In this document: positions 8,172-17,047 of the stretch, piece by piece
Layout of the letters: every line of letters begins with the position of its first letter
Numbering within the stretch: position 1 is the stretch's first letter
Origin: JAHEJB01 sp041748175
GTDB taxonomy: Bacteria; Bacteroidota; Rhodothermia; Rhodothermales; Rubricoccaceae
Length of the DNA stretch: 64,000 nucleotides
Direction of reading: 5' to 3'
Assembly: GCA_041748175.1 (NCBI GenBank)
Contig: JBGTDU010000161.1
Coordinates: 1 to 64,000, forward strand
The notes under the pieces: model-generated
What the model was told of the DNA's origin: nothing
What the model saw: only the letters and a program-made list of their open reading frames with translations
Database searches by the model: none
Made by a program: the position numbers and the translations under genes

Positions 8172-9605
8172 ATGCCCGATCTACCAGCATCCTCCGCCAT
8201 TCTCCGCCCCCGCGGCATTTTCTGCAACCGTACGCTGAACCTGCGAACCATCCGTGCCATTGGGTACGACATGGACTATACGCTCCTCCACTACCACGTC
8301 GCGCTTTGGGAGGAGCGCGCCTACTCCTACATCAAGAGTGGCCTGACGATGATGGAGTGGCCGGTGGAGGATCTCGTCTTCGACCACGAGTTGGTCACGC
8401 AAGGTCTCGTTGTCGATACCGAACTCGGAAACGTCGTTAAAGCCAACCGATTCGGCTACGTCAAGCGTGCGTTCCACGGAACGCGGCCGATGTCGTTCGA
8501 GGCTATGCGGGATACGTATAGACGCACACTGGTGGACCTTCACGACGGACGGTGGCAGTTCATGAATACGCTGTTCTCCATCTCGGAGGCCAGCATCTAC
8601 CTCCAACTCGTCGACCTGCTCAACGCTAGCAAGCTCCCCGGTCCGCTCGATTACGCGCAACTCTACAAAACCATCCGCCGCACGCTCGACGACGCACATC
8701 TTGAAGGCCTCCTGAAAGCAGAGATCATCGCCGACCCGGATCGTTTCGTGGACCTTGATCCGGAGGTTCCTCTCACGCTCCTCGACCAGAAACAGGCAGG
8801 AAAGAAGGTGCTGCTCATCACAAACTCGGAGTGGTCCTATGCCGTCCCCATGCTCACGTATGCGTTCGATCCGTACCTGCCGGACGGCATGACGTGGCGC
8901 GACCTGTTCGACATCGCCATCCTTGGCGCGCGTAAACCAGTTTTCTTCTCGGAGAAGGCGCCAGCATTTGAGGTGGTTGACGGCAACGGTCTACTGCGGC
9001 CAGCGAATGGCGTGCTTGAGGAAGGCAAACTGTATGTGGGCGGCAATGCGACGCTGGTTGAGGCCTCGCTCGGGCTTCGCGGCGAGGAAATCCTGTACGT
9101 CGGTGACCACATCTTCGCGGACGTAAAGGCCTCCAAAAGTGTGTTCAGGTGGCGCACTGCCCTGGTCTTGCGTTCTTTGGAAGAGGAGGTCGCCGCGCTC
9201 GATGGTTTTCGGGCCAACCAACTCAGGCTCTCGAAGCTGATGGCAGAGAAGGAAGAGCTGGAAGCACAGTATTCGGTGTTGCGACTGGAGAAAGTCCGCA
9301 ACGAAAGACGCTACGGCCCACAAACCGACCGAACCTCAAAGAAGCTTGGCCGCGAAATGCAGGCGCTTCGCGCAACGCTGGTCGCCCTGGATGATCAAAT
9401 CCGGCCGCTCGTCCAGGCTGCTGGAAAGCTGGTGAACAACAACTGGGGGCCGCTTTTGCAGGCGGGCAACGACAAGAGCCACTTCGCGCGACAGTTGGAG
9501 GCGAGCGCCGATGTTTACACCGCGCGCGTGTCCAACTTCCTCGCATACACGCCGTTCGTGTACCTCCGGTCGGAACGCGGCTCGTTGCCGCACGATCCGG
9601 CGTAG
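8172..9605 (+). CDS. HAD-superfamily 5'-nucleotidase (cytosolic purine 5'-nucleotidase type)
   Basis: A 477-residue HAD phosphatase of the IG (PF05761) family, related to eukaryotic cytosolic IMP/GMP 5'-nucleotidase. The nucleophile motif is YDMDYTLLHY at ~residues 34-43. The cap domain follows, then motif II LLITNSEWSY (~215), the lysine region LGARKPVFFSEKAP (~255) and motif IV YVGDHIFADV (~315). A charged, coiled-coil-like segment (residues ~340-410) and a C-terminal tail complete it. The expected reaction is dephosphorylation of purine nucleoside 5'-monophosphates. ATG start with no close upstream neighbour, so it is probably monocistronic. Its stop is ~40 bp from the convergent end of the bat locus. 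Confidence 0.9.
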   Translation: MPDLPASSAILRPRGIFCNRTLNLRTIRAIGYDMDYTLLHYHVALWEERAYSYIKSGLTMMEWPVEDLVFDHELVTQGLVVDTELGNVVKANRFGYVKRAFHGTRPMSFEAMRDTYRRTLVDLHDGRWQFMNTLFSISEASIYLQLVDLLNASKLPGPLDYAQLYKTIRRTLDDAHLEGLLKAEIIADPDRFVDLDPEVPLTLLDQKQAGKKVLLITNSEWSYAVPMLTYAFDPYLPDGMTWRDLFDIAILGARKPVFFSEKAPAFEVVDGNGLLRPANGVLEEGKLYVGGNATLVEASLGLRGEEILYVGDHIFADVKASKSVFRWRTALVLRSLEEEVAALDGFRANQLRLSKLMAEKEELEAQYSVLRLEKVRNERRYGPQTDRTSKKLGREMQALRATLVALDDQIRPLVQAAGKLVNNNWGPLLQAGNDKSHFARQLEASADVYTARVSNFLAYTPFVYLRSERGSLPHDPA

Positions 9606-9610
9606 CAGGC

Positions 9611-9638
9611 AGGAGGAATAGATGAACAGCCTGTCAGG
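9611..9638. repeat. Solo end of a palindromic intergenic element
   Basis: This 28-bp stretch (GGAGGAATAGATGAACAGCC and on) matches one terminal arm of the long inverted-repeat element at 63022-63185 (GGAGGAGTAGATCAACAGCC) with two differences over the first 20 bases. It sits between two convergent genes and looks like a leftover or a half-site. Confidence 0.45.
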
Positions 9639-9649
9639 AGACGCCCGTG

Positions 9650-10390
9650 TCAGATCTGCTCGAAATCCCGCGCTGAAAGCCATCCACGATCGCCGCCTTT
9701 CAGCCTCACCTCTTGCCAGTCGCCTCGCGTTTCCCTGATGCGAACGATCTGCCCGGGATGGAGGGTGCCTCGTGAAGCTGCGTCCAACGAAGGTAACGCT
9801 CGCAACTCTGCGTCCTCGGAAAGGACGACGCCGGTCGGTGCGCGCGTGCTCCACCACGCCGAGCAGGCGATCAGCAGTACGAGGAGGGTGACGGGAACGA
9901 GGCCGAGTATCGTGCGGCTCAGCCAATTTTCGTCCCGGCGCGTCCAGACGCGGAGGCTGATCAAACCCATTAGACAGACGTAGAGTATCCATCCGAAAGC
10001 GAGCCATGCGTTAGCCCCACCGATTCCGGCAAGGCGATTCGCGAACAGCCTGATCGGCGACGCGGCCTCCTGGGTTAGACCTGCACGCTCTCGGGCAATC
10101 CGCACGTTGCGGTTGATCGCTTCGTCCTCAGGCGTGAGTTTCCGCGCACGTTCGAAGTGCAAAATCGCCTCGCCATATCGCCCGAGCGCTAGGTAGGCCG
10201 TGCCGAGGTTGTAGTGGAGCATCCCACTATTCCAGCCCGTCAGCTCAGCGCCTTCAAACGCCGCGATGGCTCCGGCAATATCGCCATCGGCGTGGAGTTG
10301 AACGCCGAGCGCGAACAGCCGCTCTGCCTCAGCCATCGAGACGGTCGTCGGCGCTGATTGGAGGAGGAGCAGTAGGAAAAGGGCCCACAT
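9650..10390 (-). CDS. batE: BatE: TPR and SH3 domain membrane protein
   Basis: Last gene of the Bat (Bacteroides aerotolerance) locus. It has 246 residues: an N-terminal signal/anchor, two to three TPR units (residues ~20-90, e.g. LHYNLGTAYLALGRYGEAILHFERA), two membrane helices (~125-180), and a C-terminal bacterial SH3 domain (~185-246, ending WLSARDFEQI). This domain order is that of BatE. The protein is thought to act in the periplasm or envelope with the VWA proteins BatA/BatB, but the biochemical role is not established. It starts 4 bp after batD ends, so it is translated from the same message. Confidence 0.88.
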   Translation of the reverse strand: MWALFLLLLLQSAPTTVSMAEAERLFALGVQLHADGDIAGAIAAFEGAELTGWNSGMLHYNLGTAYLALGRYGEAILHFERARKLTPEDEAINRNVRIARERAGLTQEAASPIRLFANRLAGIGGANAWLAFGWILYVCLMGLISLRVWTRRDENWLSRTILGLVPVTLLVLLIACSAWWSTRAPTGVVLSEDAELRALPSLDAASRGTLHPGQIVRIRETRGDWQEVRLKGGDRGWLSARDFEQI

Positions 10391-10393
10391 TTC

Positions 10394-12202
10394 TTAAATG
10401 GATATCGGCCTGGCCTCGTCGTCCACGGAGACGAAAAGATGAGACGCCTGCTCGGAGGCGGCCTTTTGCGCATCGATATCGCCAGCGAGGCCCGGCGCGA
10501 ACTGGGCGCGTTCACAATCCGCCAGGAGCGCGTCCACAGCTTCAATTGTCTCCAGCGAGACGCCACGCTCCGCAAGGGTAGCATGGACGACCGTTCGCGG
10601 AAGTCCCATGGCCGACGCGCCAAGCCTGTCGGTGAGGAACGTTCGAACGGCGCGTTCGATGGCGGCATAGAACGCGGGCGGGTCGCCGATGGCCTTGTTC
10701 GCCGCTTTGAGTCGTTTCCGGGCTTCCGGGTGCGCTCGAAGTGCGAGCGCTTCCGCCGAGAGATCCGCACGCCGATCACCAACCCGGCGAACGATGACGA
10801 GGCCGAGCAATGCCAGCAGCGGAAGAACAAATCCGCCCAAAACGGCAAGCGCCGGAACGGGTCGCGATGTCCGTGCTCGCTGCCAGACGGCGTTGGTCAC
10901 AAGACCAAAGGGCACGGCGGGATCGTTTGGCATGGCCTCCGGAATCGTGGCCGACGAGGCGACCGGCCCGCTCACCTCAACCGCAAATGCCGATGAGCGG
11001 AGCGTCTGGTAGCTGCCGGCCTCTGGGTCATAGTAGGTCCACGCAATAGGTGGAATCTCAAACGATCCACCGCCGCGAGGCACAAGCGAGAACGTGAAGG
11101 TTTTCGTCCCGGAAAGCATCCCGCCTTGCCTGTCTATTCGCCGTTCTTCTTGCGGAGGGAACTGATCGAATTCAGCCGGAACCCGAATCACCGGCGGCCC
11201 GAGCGTTGCAATGTTGCCGTTCCCGGTTATTTCGATGGTCAGTAAGATGGGCTCGCCCGCAGCTGCATGATCGCGGTCGGTGAACGCCGCCATTCCAAAC
11301 TGTCCGACGGCGCCACCGAACGATTCCGGCGGGTATTCCGGCATAGCCGAAGCCGTAAGGATCAGCGGCGGAGCCGAGATATTCTCCGATGAAAAGCGGC
11401 TTGTAAAGGGGGGAAAGAGAGGGCCGAACGGATTTGTCGAGCGTGGCGTCTGTGCGAGTTCCAGTTCGAAAGCCACCTCGCCGACTTCAAGTCGGCCCGT
11501 TCTGGTGGGGAAGAGCGCCATGCGCCGAAGTGTAACGGCGTTGTATTCCTCGTCGCCAATGGTCACGGAATGTGGGTAGGTGTCACGGTCCGGGACATCC
11601 AACTCCTCCCGCCAGAAACCTTGGGCGTCCCACGTTCCTGTCACCTGCGAGCGGCGTGGACGGAGATGGGGGCGCGAGTACAGGACGTAGTCAATCACCA
11701 CCTGCTGGCCAGGAACCACCTGGCGCGTGGACGGCTCGGCCCGGATAAAAAGATCGCCCGTAGCGGCAGTCGGAGGGTCGGGTTTGTGGCCGAGGCTCGG
11801 TTGGCTGCGCGAAGCTTGAGATGCGCCCCGCTGGCTCTGCGTTACGATTTCGATGCTGATCGGGTCGGTTTCGAGGACCCGCCCACCGGATGGGATGCGA
11901 GCCGCCAGAATCTCTGCCTGGCCGATGTGAAGCGGCCGGTAGAGCCACCGCAGCGTGAGCTGTGCCTCGCCATTGGTGACGATTTGCGAACGCAGCACAG
12001 GCGCGCCTTGCGCGAGGACGAGTCCGCGGGCATCCGGGGCCTGAATGTCGCCCAGGTCGTCCAGATCGCCCGAGATTTCGAGCGTGTAGGCCAAGGTCTC
12101 GGCGTCCCCGAGGACCGTGTTGTCTACGTAGGCGTGGACGGTCACCTGCGCCGAAGACGACGCGGCGAATCCGACAAGGAGAAGGGAGAGAACGAAGCGC
12201 AT
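10394..12202 (-). CDS. batD: BatD family protein (oxygen tolerance)
   Basis: A 602-residue envelope protein with a cleavable signal (MRFVLSLLLVGFAASSSAQ). A long beta-rich periplasmic part follows (~residues 20-420, including the BatD-typical SQIVTNGEAQLTLRWLYRP region and a PFGPLFPPF linker). One membrane helix (~435-460) and a cytoplasmic helical tail with the FLTDRLGA segment complete it. Oxygen-tolerance proteins of this kind accompany BatA/B, with function inferred from genetics in Bacteroides and Francisella. I chose the ATG at 12202 rather than the in-frame start at 12238, because the former begins the signal peptide and does not intrude into the upstream gene. Confidence 0.88.
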   Translation of the reverse strand: MRFVLSLLLVGFAASSSAQVTVHAYVDNTVLGDAETLAYTLEISGDLDDLGDIQAPDARGLVLAQGAPVLRSQIVTNGEAQLTLRWLYRPLHIGQAEILAARIPSGGRVLETDPISIEIVTQSQRGASQASRSQPSLGHKPDPPTAATGDLFIRAEPSTRQVVPGQQVVIDYVLYSRPHLRPRRSQVTGTWDAQGFWREELDVPDRDTYPHSVTIGDEEYNAVTLRRMALFPTRTGRLEVGEVAFELELAQTPRSTNPFGPLFPPFTSRFSSENISAPPLILTASAMPEYPPESFGGAVGQFGMAAFTDRDHAAAGEPILLTIEITGNGNIATLGPPVIRVPAEFDQFPPQEERRIDRQGGMLSGTKTFTFSLVPRGGGSFEIPPIAWTYYDPEAGSYQTLRSSAFAVEVSGPVASSATIPEAMPNDPAVPFGLVTNAVWQRARTSRPVPALAVLGGFVLPLLALLGLVIVRRVGDRRADLSAEALALRAHPEARKRLKAANKAIGDPPAFYAAIERAVRTFLTDRLGASAMGLPRTVVHATLAERGVSLETIEAVDALLADCERAQFAPGLAGDIDAQKAASEQASHLFVSVDDEARPISI

Positions 12203-12221
12203 CGGTTCCGGATAAGTTGCT

Positions 12222-12824
12222 CTACCAGTCACGCTCAACGCGTCGAGGATTCGCCTGTCGGCGCTGGATGGATCGGAGGAGGGCGCTTTCGTCAGCGCGA
12301 AGGGCAGCGAGGATGCGTTCCGCTTCCGCTCGGCTCATCTGGCCCGGCTGTGCGTCCGAGGGTGTTGCTTCGTCATCGCCGGGTTGCGGCTTGCTGGGCT
12401 GTTGCCCGTCGTCGTCTCGCTGTTCGGGTTCCTGTTGCTCCTCATGCTGGTCCGACTCTACCGAGCTGCCATCTTGCGGCTGGTTCTGACTGCCTTCATC
12501 GCTGTCCTGTTGTTCGGAGTCCTGCGCGTCCGATTCCCCGCGGTTCTCCTGCTGGTCTTGGGAGTCTTCGTTCTGATCGCCCTGGTCGTCGTCGCCACTT
12601 TGCTGCTGATCCTGCTGCTCCTTTTGCTGGCGAATCCGTTCGAGCAGCGCCTGCAACTTCGTGTCGTCCGGATCGATCGCAAGCCCCGCTGTGGCCGCTT
12701 GCTCGGCCGCTTCCATCTCTCCGCCGATGTATTGCTGGGCGGCGGTGTGGTAGTGGTCGGTTGCCGTTTGTGCCGAGACTTCGACGGCGCTCAAGAGGAA
12801 AAAAAGGAGTGCAACGAGTCTCAT
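12222..12824 (-). CDS. batC: BatC-like TPR protein with long Gln/Asp-rich tail
   Basis: A 200-residue secreted protein with a signal peptide (MRLVALLFFLLSAVEVSAQ) and one clear TPR-like helix pair (~residues 22-60). A strongly acidic, low-complexity region of Q, D, E, N and S follows (~residues 68-155), then a short conserved tail with ERILAALRADESALLRSIQRR, typical of BatC. The acidic tract is probably disordered and extended. The start ATG overlaps the upstream TPR gene by 4 bp (ATGA), showing translational coupling. It likely scaffolds other Bat proteins in the periplasm (inference). Confidence 0.8.
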   Translation of the reverse strand: MRLVALLFFLLSAVEVSAQTATDHYHTAAQQYIGGEMEAAEQAATAGLAIDPDDTKLQALLERIRQQKEQQDQQQSGDDDQGDQNEDSQDQQENRGESDAQDSEQQDSDEGSQNQPQDGSSVESDQHEEQQEPEQRDDDGQQPSKPQPGDDEATPSDAQPGQMSRAEAERILAALRADESALLRSIQRRQANPRRVERDW

Positions 12825-13492
12825 TGGGCAGAATCTGGGCTTACGGGTGTGCCGATGGCTTCTATCTCTACGACTTCGCCAAGGCGCTGGATGAAATCGC
12901 CGTACGCGGCGACAGTGGAGTCTTGCTGGAGGCCTTCGTTCATGAGATTGGCAGCCTCCGAATACAACCGCGAGGAGACGAGCGAGTCCGCGCGTGCTTT
13001 GAGTTCCTGCGCGAACGCGGAGGGCTCGGGTGGGGTCCCGTCTTGAGGTTGAGAGCCGTCGAGTCGGCGCTTGACAAGTTCGAAGTTGTACCGAGCCTCG
13101 GGGAAATCGGGTTGCAGAATGAGGGCGCGTCGGAGGTATTCAAGGGCTTGGTCGAGTTCCTCGGTCTGGGCGAGGGCGGTGCCAGCGTTGTATGCGGCCT
13201 GTGCGCGTCGCGAAGAAGTCTCGGCGAGCGTGAGCGCTTCTGAGAACGCCTCGGCAGCTTCAACGAACTGCGATTGTGCAAAGTGGGCCAGCCCGAGGTC
13301 GGAAAAGAGGGCTTCCCGCGTTCGCCCGGTCTGGTTTTCTGTTGCGGCGACTCCTTCATGGAACGCGTCGATGGCTCCGGCGAAATCGCCCGCCTCGAAC
13401 AGCGCCATGCCGCGCCGCCCTTCCGACGCGCCGTCAGCGAATGCGACGCAGCCCGTTGTTGCGAAAAGGATTGCCAGTGGGAGGAGGCGCAT
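12821..13492 (-). CDS. TPR lipoprotein of the Bat locus
   Basis: A 223-residue protein beginning MRLLPLAILFATTGC, whose TGC fits a lipobox, so it is probably lipid-anchored. It has about four TPR units from residue ~25 to ~150 (for example AAYNAGTALAQTEELDQALE and YLRRALILQPDFPEARYN), then a helical tail. It resembles the TPR protein that precedes BatC in Rhodothermota/Bacteroidota operons. I placed the start at the ATG at 13492. The upstream in-frame extension would translate the pyrimidine-rich repeat as a Ser/Pro/Phe-rich stretch and is rejected. Confidence 0.78.
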   Translation of the reverse strand: MRLLPLAILFATTGCVAFADGASEGRRGMALFEAGDFAGAIDAFHEGVAATENQTGRTREALFSDLGLAHFAQSQFVEAAEAFSEALTLAETSSRRAQAAYNAGTALAQTEELDQALEYLRRALILQPDFPEARYNFELVKRRLDGSQPQDGTPPEPSAFAQELKARADSLVSSRLYSEAANLMNEGLQQDSTVAAYGDFIQRLGEVVEIEAIGTPVSPDSAQ

Positions 13493-13497
13493 TCCAG

Positions 13498-13586
13498 GGT
13501 AAAAGGGAGAAAGGGAGAGAGGGAGAAAGGGGGGAGGCGGAGAGGAAGAGAGGGAGAAAGGGGGAGAGGAAGAAAGGTGGAAGGGC
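13498..13586 (-). repeat. Pyrimidine-rich leader (mRNA strand) before the TPR lipoprotein
   Basis: About 90 bp made almost only of A and G on the plus strand, so the bat message reads C/U with almost no G. It is built from GGGAGAAAGG and GAGGAAG words. It sits just upstream of the lipoprotein start. Similar tracts lie before batA and after the batB start. Candidate Rho-utilisation or triplex-forming sequence (inference). Confidence 0.6.
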
Positions 13587-13632
13587 TGCGGTGGAGAAAA
13601 CACGATTCGCGCGCAATGCACCTCAAAGCGTG

Positions 13633-14652
13633 TCACGGATATTGAGATGGTTTGAATGCTCGCAGCGCCAGCAGCCGTTCAATGAGAAGCAGAATCAGCG
13701 CCAGCGCCAGCGGCCATTGAAAGCGCTCGGCACCAGTTTCGTAGAGTTCGGCGTCGAGAACGGCTCGGTCCAAACGGTCGAGACGCGCCGATATTTCCGC
13801 CATCCCATTGCCGCTGCCGAGCCGAACAAGGCCGTCGCGCCCGGCGATTTCGCGCAGCACACCCTCCTCAAACCGCGACGTGATCTGTTGCCCAGCCGCA
13901 TCCGTCTTGAACCCGACGCGCTGGCCGCGCCGGAACAGTGGTATCGGCGCGCCTTCCCCCGTTCCAATTCCAGCAGCGAGCAGCAACACGCCGTCGTCCT
14001 GCAGGGCGCGAATGGCCTCCGACAAACCGCCTTCCTGATCTTCTCCGTCCGAGACAACGAGCACCGCACGTGGTCGCGGCGGACCCGCCTCGCCGTCGTC
14101 GGAAAGGGCGGCATTGGCGGTAAAAAGGGCGTTCGCGAAGTCCGTTCCCGGCGTGGTAACGAGGTTGGGACCTGCGGCATCCAGAAAAAGCCTGAACGCC
14201 GAGCGATCGGTGGTGAGCGGGCATTGGAGGAAGGCATCGCCCGCAAAAACCACAAGCCCGATGCGGTCGCCGGGACGTTTTTCGACGAGTTGCGAGATGG
14301 CCAGGCGGGCCCTTTCAAGGCGGTTGGGTGCGACGTCTTCAGCGGACATGGACGCCGATACGTCCAACATTACAATGAGGTCGAGGCTCTCCTGCCGCGC
14401 TTCGCGCACAGACGTTCCGTAAAGCGGCCCGGCGAGCGCAACGATCAGCGACGCCACGCCTGCCACCACGAGCAAAGCTTGCCAGCGCTTGGCGTGGGCA
14501 AAATGGGTTGTGTACGTCTGCTCGGAGGCATCGCGCCCACCAAAAAACAACCGTAGTGCATCCGTCCTCCGCCGAGCTGCATAGGCATAGAGCAACAAGA
14601 CCGCCGGTAGCAGCAGCAGGAGCCAGAAGGCCTCGGGGGTTTTGAAGGACAC
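13633..14652 (-). CDS. batB: BatB: membrane-anchored VWA domain protein
   Basis: A 339-residue protein with two N-terminal membrane helices (residues ~8-26 and ~58-78), a von Willebrand factor A domain (~90-280) and a final helix (~315-332). The metal-ion-dependent adhesion motif DVSASMSAEDV is present at ~residue 95 (D-x-S-x-S), with the later Thr in TTPGTDFANAL and the Asp in VVSDGEDQEGG. This is the BatB architecture; BatA and BatB are thought to work as a VWA pair. The start codon is GTG. It lies between batA and the TPR genes, all in one direction. Confidence 0.9.
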   Translation of the reverse strand: MSFKTPEAFWLLLLLPAVLLLYAYAARRRTDALRLFFGGRDASEQTYTTHFAHAKRWQALLVVAGVASLIVALAGPLYGTSVREARQESLDLIVMLDVSASMSAEDVAPNRLERARLAISQLVEKRPGDRIGLVVFAGDAFLQCPLTTDRSAFRLFLDAAGPNLVTTPGTDFANALFTANAALSDDGEAGPPRPRAVLVVSDGEDQEGGLSEAIRALQDDGVLLLAAGIGTGEGAPIPLFRRGQRVGFKTDAAGQQITSRFEEGVLREIAGRDGLVRLGSGNGMAEISARLDRLDRAVLDAELYETGAERFQWPLALALILLLIERLLALRAFKPSQYP

Positions 14653-14655
14653 GTT

Positions 14656-15027
14656 GGAAAGTGAAAAGGGTGAAGCGGGAGGGGTAATGAGTGAAGGGTA
14701 AAGGGTAGAGGGTGAAGTGAAAAGGGTGACCGGTGACGGATGAAGTATGGGCGCAGGGAGATCTTAATGGTAGGGCGTGCTCGCCGGGTGCGCCGGCCGA
14801 CTTATGAGGAGGCGGCGAAAGGCGGGTTGTTGTCCGATTCTAAGTCAACCGGGTGGCGTATGGGGTAGGAGGTGGACATCATTATGGGGATTTATCGCGG
14901 CTGATCCTCGAACTCCCGAAATCAGACACCAGATATTCGTAGCGGCACCCACGGAGCGCGAGTCCCACTGCGGATCGGGAGATCGGCATTCCCAGGGGTT
15001 CCGAAATCCGATATCCCATATCCGATA
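14656..15027. repeat. Repeat-filled gap between batA and batB
   Basis: Two repeat types fill these ~370 bp. Bases 14656-14748 are purine-rich on the plus strand, built from GTGAAAAGGGTGAAG words. Bases ~14900-15027 are made of ATCCGATATCCC words and include the block starting CGGATCGGGAGATC at 14971 that also occurs at 8101. No gene is visible. The gap breaks an otherwise tight operon. Confidence 0.6.
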
Positions 15028-15999
15028 TCACGGGACTCGCCTCAGTCGGGTGTTGACGAGCAGAACGTTGAGCAGGATTACGGCAAGAGCGGGCCAAAGA
15101 AACCAGGCATAGCGCTCCTCGACATCAACGTAGGCGGTTTGTTCGATTTCCGTGCGCTCAAGTTCGGAGATGGCTTCGTAGATCGAGCGGAGGGCCTCGG
15201 CGTCGGCGGCGCGGAAATAGCGACCGCCGGTTTTTGCGGCGACTTCGCGCAGCGTGGCCTCGTCAACCTCCGGCACCTGCATGAACGGCCCGAAAATTCC
15301 ACCACCGGCCTGCCCACCTTCGCCGCCAACTCCAATCGCATAAATCTTGACGCCAATCGCGTGGGCAACTTCAGCAGCGGTCGTCGGGTCGATTTCGCCG
15401 CGGTTGTTCTGTCCGTCGGTGAGGAGAATGATGACTTTGCTTTCGGAGTCGCTTTCGCGAAGACGCGCTGTGGCGGTGGCCAGCGCGGTTCCAATGGCCG
15501 TTCCGTCCTCGATGAGGCCCATGCGCACGTCGAAGAGCATCCGCCGGAGGAAGGGATAGTCCAGTGTCAGCGGCGCTTGCGTGTAGGCTTGCGCGGCGAA
15601 GACCACAAGCCCGATGCGATCCGAGACACGGCCCTGGATGAAATCGCCGGCGACAACTTTTGCGGCCTCGAATCGGTTGGGGTAGAAATCCTGGGCCGTC
15701 ATCGACGTGGAGACGTCCAGCACGAGAACGATGTCGATGCCTTCCGCCGTGCGCTCGATCGTGACGTCTCGGAGCTGCGGACGCGCCAGCGCCGTCAGTG
15801 CAAGGGCCAGCGCGAGAAGACTCAGTATGGCCGGGAGGTTTCGCAACCGCGTTCCCAAGGTCCTCGGCAGCCCCTCGGCGTCGGCCGTGGCCGAATAGCG
15901 TAGTCCGGGCGTCGCCCGTTGCGACTGTTTCCACGCCGCCCACGCCAACAACGGCACGGCGACGAGGCCAAGAAGAAAGACGGGCTGAGCGAAGGTCAA
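15028..15999 (-). CDS. batA: BatA: membrane-anchored VWA domain protein
   Basis: A 323-residue protein with the same plan as BatB: helix at ~5-25, second helix at ~55-72, VWA domain ~88-280, terminal helix ~300-318. The adhesion-site motif DVSTSMTAQDF (~residue 93), the Thr in IEDGTAIGTAL and the Asp in LLTDGQNNRGEID are all kept, so metal binding is expected. The short Gly-rich loop GGEGGQAGGGIFGPF (~residues 230-245) is typical of BatA. The start here is TTG, with no ATG nearby. A pyrimidine-rich mRNA leader directly precedes it. Confidence 0.9.
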   Translation of the reverse strand: MTFAQPVFLLGLVAVPLLAWAAWKQSQRATPGLRYSATADAEGLPRTLGTRLRNLPAILSLLALALALTALARPQLRDVTIERTAEGIDIVLVLDVSTSMTAQDFYPNRFEAAKVVAGDFIQGRVSDRIGLVVFAAQAYTQAPLTLDYPFLRRMLFDVRMGLIEDGTAIGTALATATARLRESDSESKVIILLTDGQNNRGEIDPTTAAEVAHAIGVKIYAIGVGGEGGQAGGGIFGPFMQVPEVDEATLREVAAKTGGRYFRAADAEALRSIYEAISELERTEIEQTAYVDVEERYAWFLWPALAVILLNVLLVNTRLRRVP

Positions 16000-16221
16000 T
16001 GGAAAGGAAGAGGGTGAAGGGGAAAGGGAGAAAGGGGGCGAGGGAGAAAGGGGGAGAGGGAGAAAGGGGGAAAGTAGGGTGAGGGTGAAAAGGGCGAAGG
16101 GTAAGGGCGTACGCGGGCGATTGTGAGGAGGATGGAGAGGTGGGCTGTTGCTAGATAATCAGCCAGCGCGAAGTAGGAAAAAAATCGCACCCAAATTGAG
16201 CCGGTGCGGGAGATTGCGAAA
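16000..16221 (-). repeat. Pyrimidine-rich leader (mRNA strand) upstream of batA
   Basis: Bases 16000-16108 are about 100 bp of A/G on the plus strand (AGGGAGAAAGGGGG words), so the bat message is C/U-rich and G-poor here, directly before the batA start. The remaining ~110 bp to the sirtuin stop have ordinary composition and no gene. Confidence 0.6.
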
Positions 16222-16989
16222 TCACGAACGCACATGTTGACGGACGGCTTCAATCAATCTCGGCAGAACTTCGCCTGCTTTTCCCGCGATGTGTTCGTTC
16301 AGGCGCGAGGCGATGTCACTGCGTTGCGGATTGATCTCGGCGACGTATGCCCCGTTCTCGCGGGCGATGAGCGGCAGGCTGGCCGCCGGGTAAACAACCG
16401 CGCTCGTGCCGATCGCAAGGAAGACATCGCATCTTGAAGCGGCTTCTGCGGCAGACTCCATCGCACCCTCGGGCAGCATTTCGCCAAACCAGACAACCGC
16501 CGGCCTGAGAAGCCCGTCGCATGCTGGACACGAAGCTGTTTCCCCCGATTCAATAGCTGCCAACTCGGCCTTCGTGGCAGGTCGTTCGCAGTCGATACAG
16601 TAAGAGCGGGCGAGCGAGCCGTGCAGTTCGATGAGTTTTCCGGAGCCGGCGCGGGCGTGCAGTCCATCGACGTTTTGGGTGGCGAGGAGGAACTCGCCGT
16701 CGCGTCCCAACATCATCCGCTCCATCTCTGCCAGCGCGAAGTGCCCTGCGTTTGGTTCGGCTTCCTCCACGACGTTCCTGCGATGCGCGTACCAGCTCTG
16801 GACAAGGACGGGGTTATTCAGGAAGGCCCGGACGTTCGCAAGTTCATCCGGCCGGAATTGCTGCCAAAGGCCGTCCGGGTCGCGAAACGTCGGCACACCG
16901 CTCTCTGCCGAAATGCCTGCTCCAGTGAGCACAGCGACGCGTTTTGCAACGGCCAGGCGTTCGAGAAGCGTTGCGGAGAAGCCGGGCAT
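16222..16989 (-). CDS. cobB: NAD-dependent protein deacylase (sirtuin)
   Basis: Class III sirtuin of 255 residues that removes acyl groups from lysine using NAD. It has GAGISAESGVPTFR near residue 20, the substrate-pocket Tyr and Arg in WYAHRR (Y-x-x-R, the pair linked to succinyl/malonyl-lysine specificity), TQNVDGLH, catalytic His in ELHGSL, and two CxxC pairs for zinc (YCIDC, SCPAC). The closing INPQ strand is also present. Desuccinylase activity besides deacetylase is therefore likely. I prefer ATG 16989 over TTG 16998. It lies between the DUF58/BatD-like pair and batA, on the same strand, which is an unusual place. Confidence 0.94.
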   Translation of the reverse strand: MPGFSATLLERLAVAKRVAVLTGAGISAESGVPTFRDPDGLWQQFRPDELANVRAFLNNPVLVQSWYAHRRNVVEEAEPNAGHFALAEMERMMLGRDGEFLLATQNVDGLHARAGSGKLIELHGSLARSYCIDCERPATKAELAAIESGETASCPACDGLLRPAVVWFGEMLPEGAMESAAEAASRCDVFLAIGTSAVVYPAASLPLIARENGAYVAEINPQRSDIASRLNEHIAGKAGEVLPRLIEAVRQHVRS

Positions 16990-17047
16990 TGATGTCAAAA
17001 GTGAAAAGTGAGAAGTGGGGGCTGAGGGACTATCTGTCCGCCAACCG

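Noticed and set aside
11570..14556. Very long plus-strand reading frames (11570-13243 and 13276-14556)
   Set aside because: They are antisense to batD, the TPR genes and batB, are Arg/Ala-rich with no domain, and arise from GC-rich codon structure.
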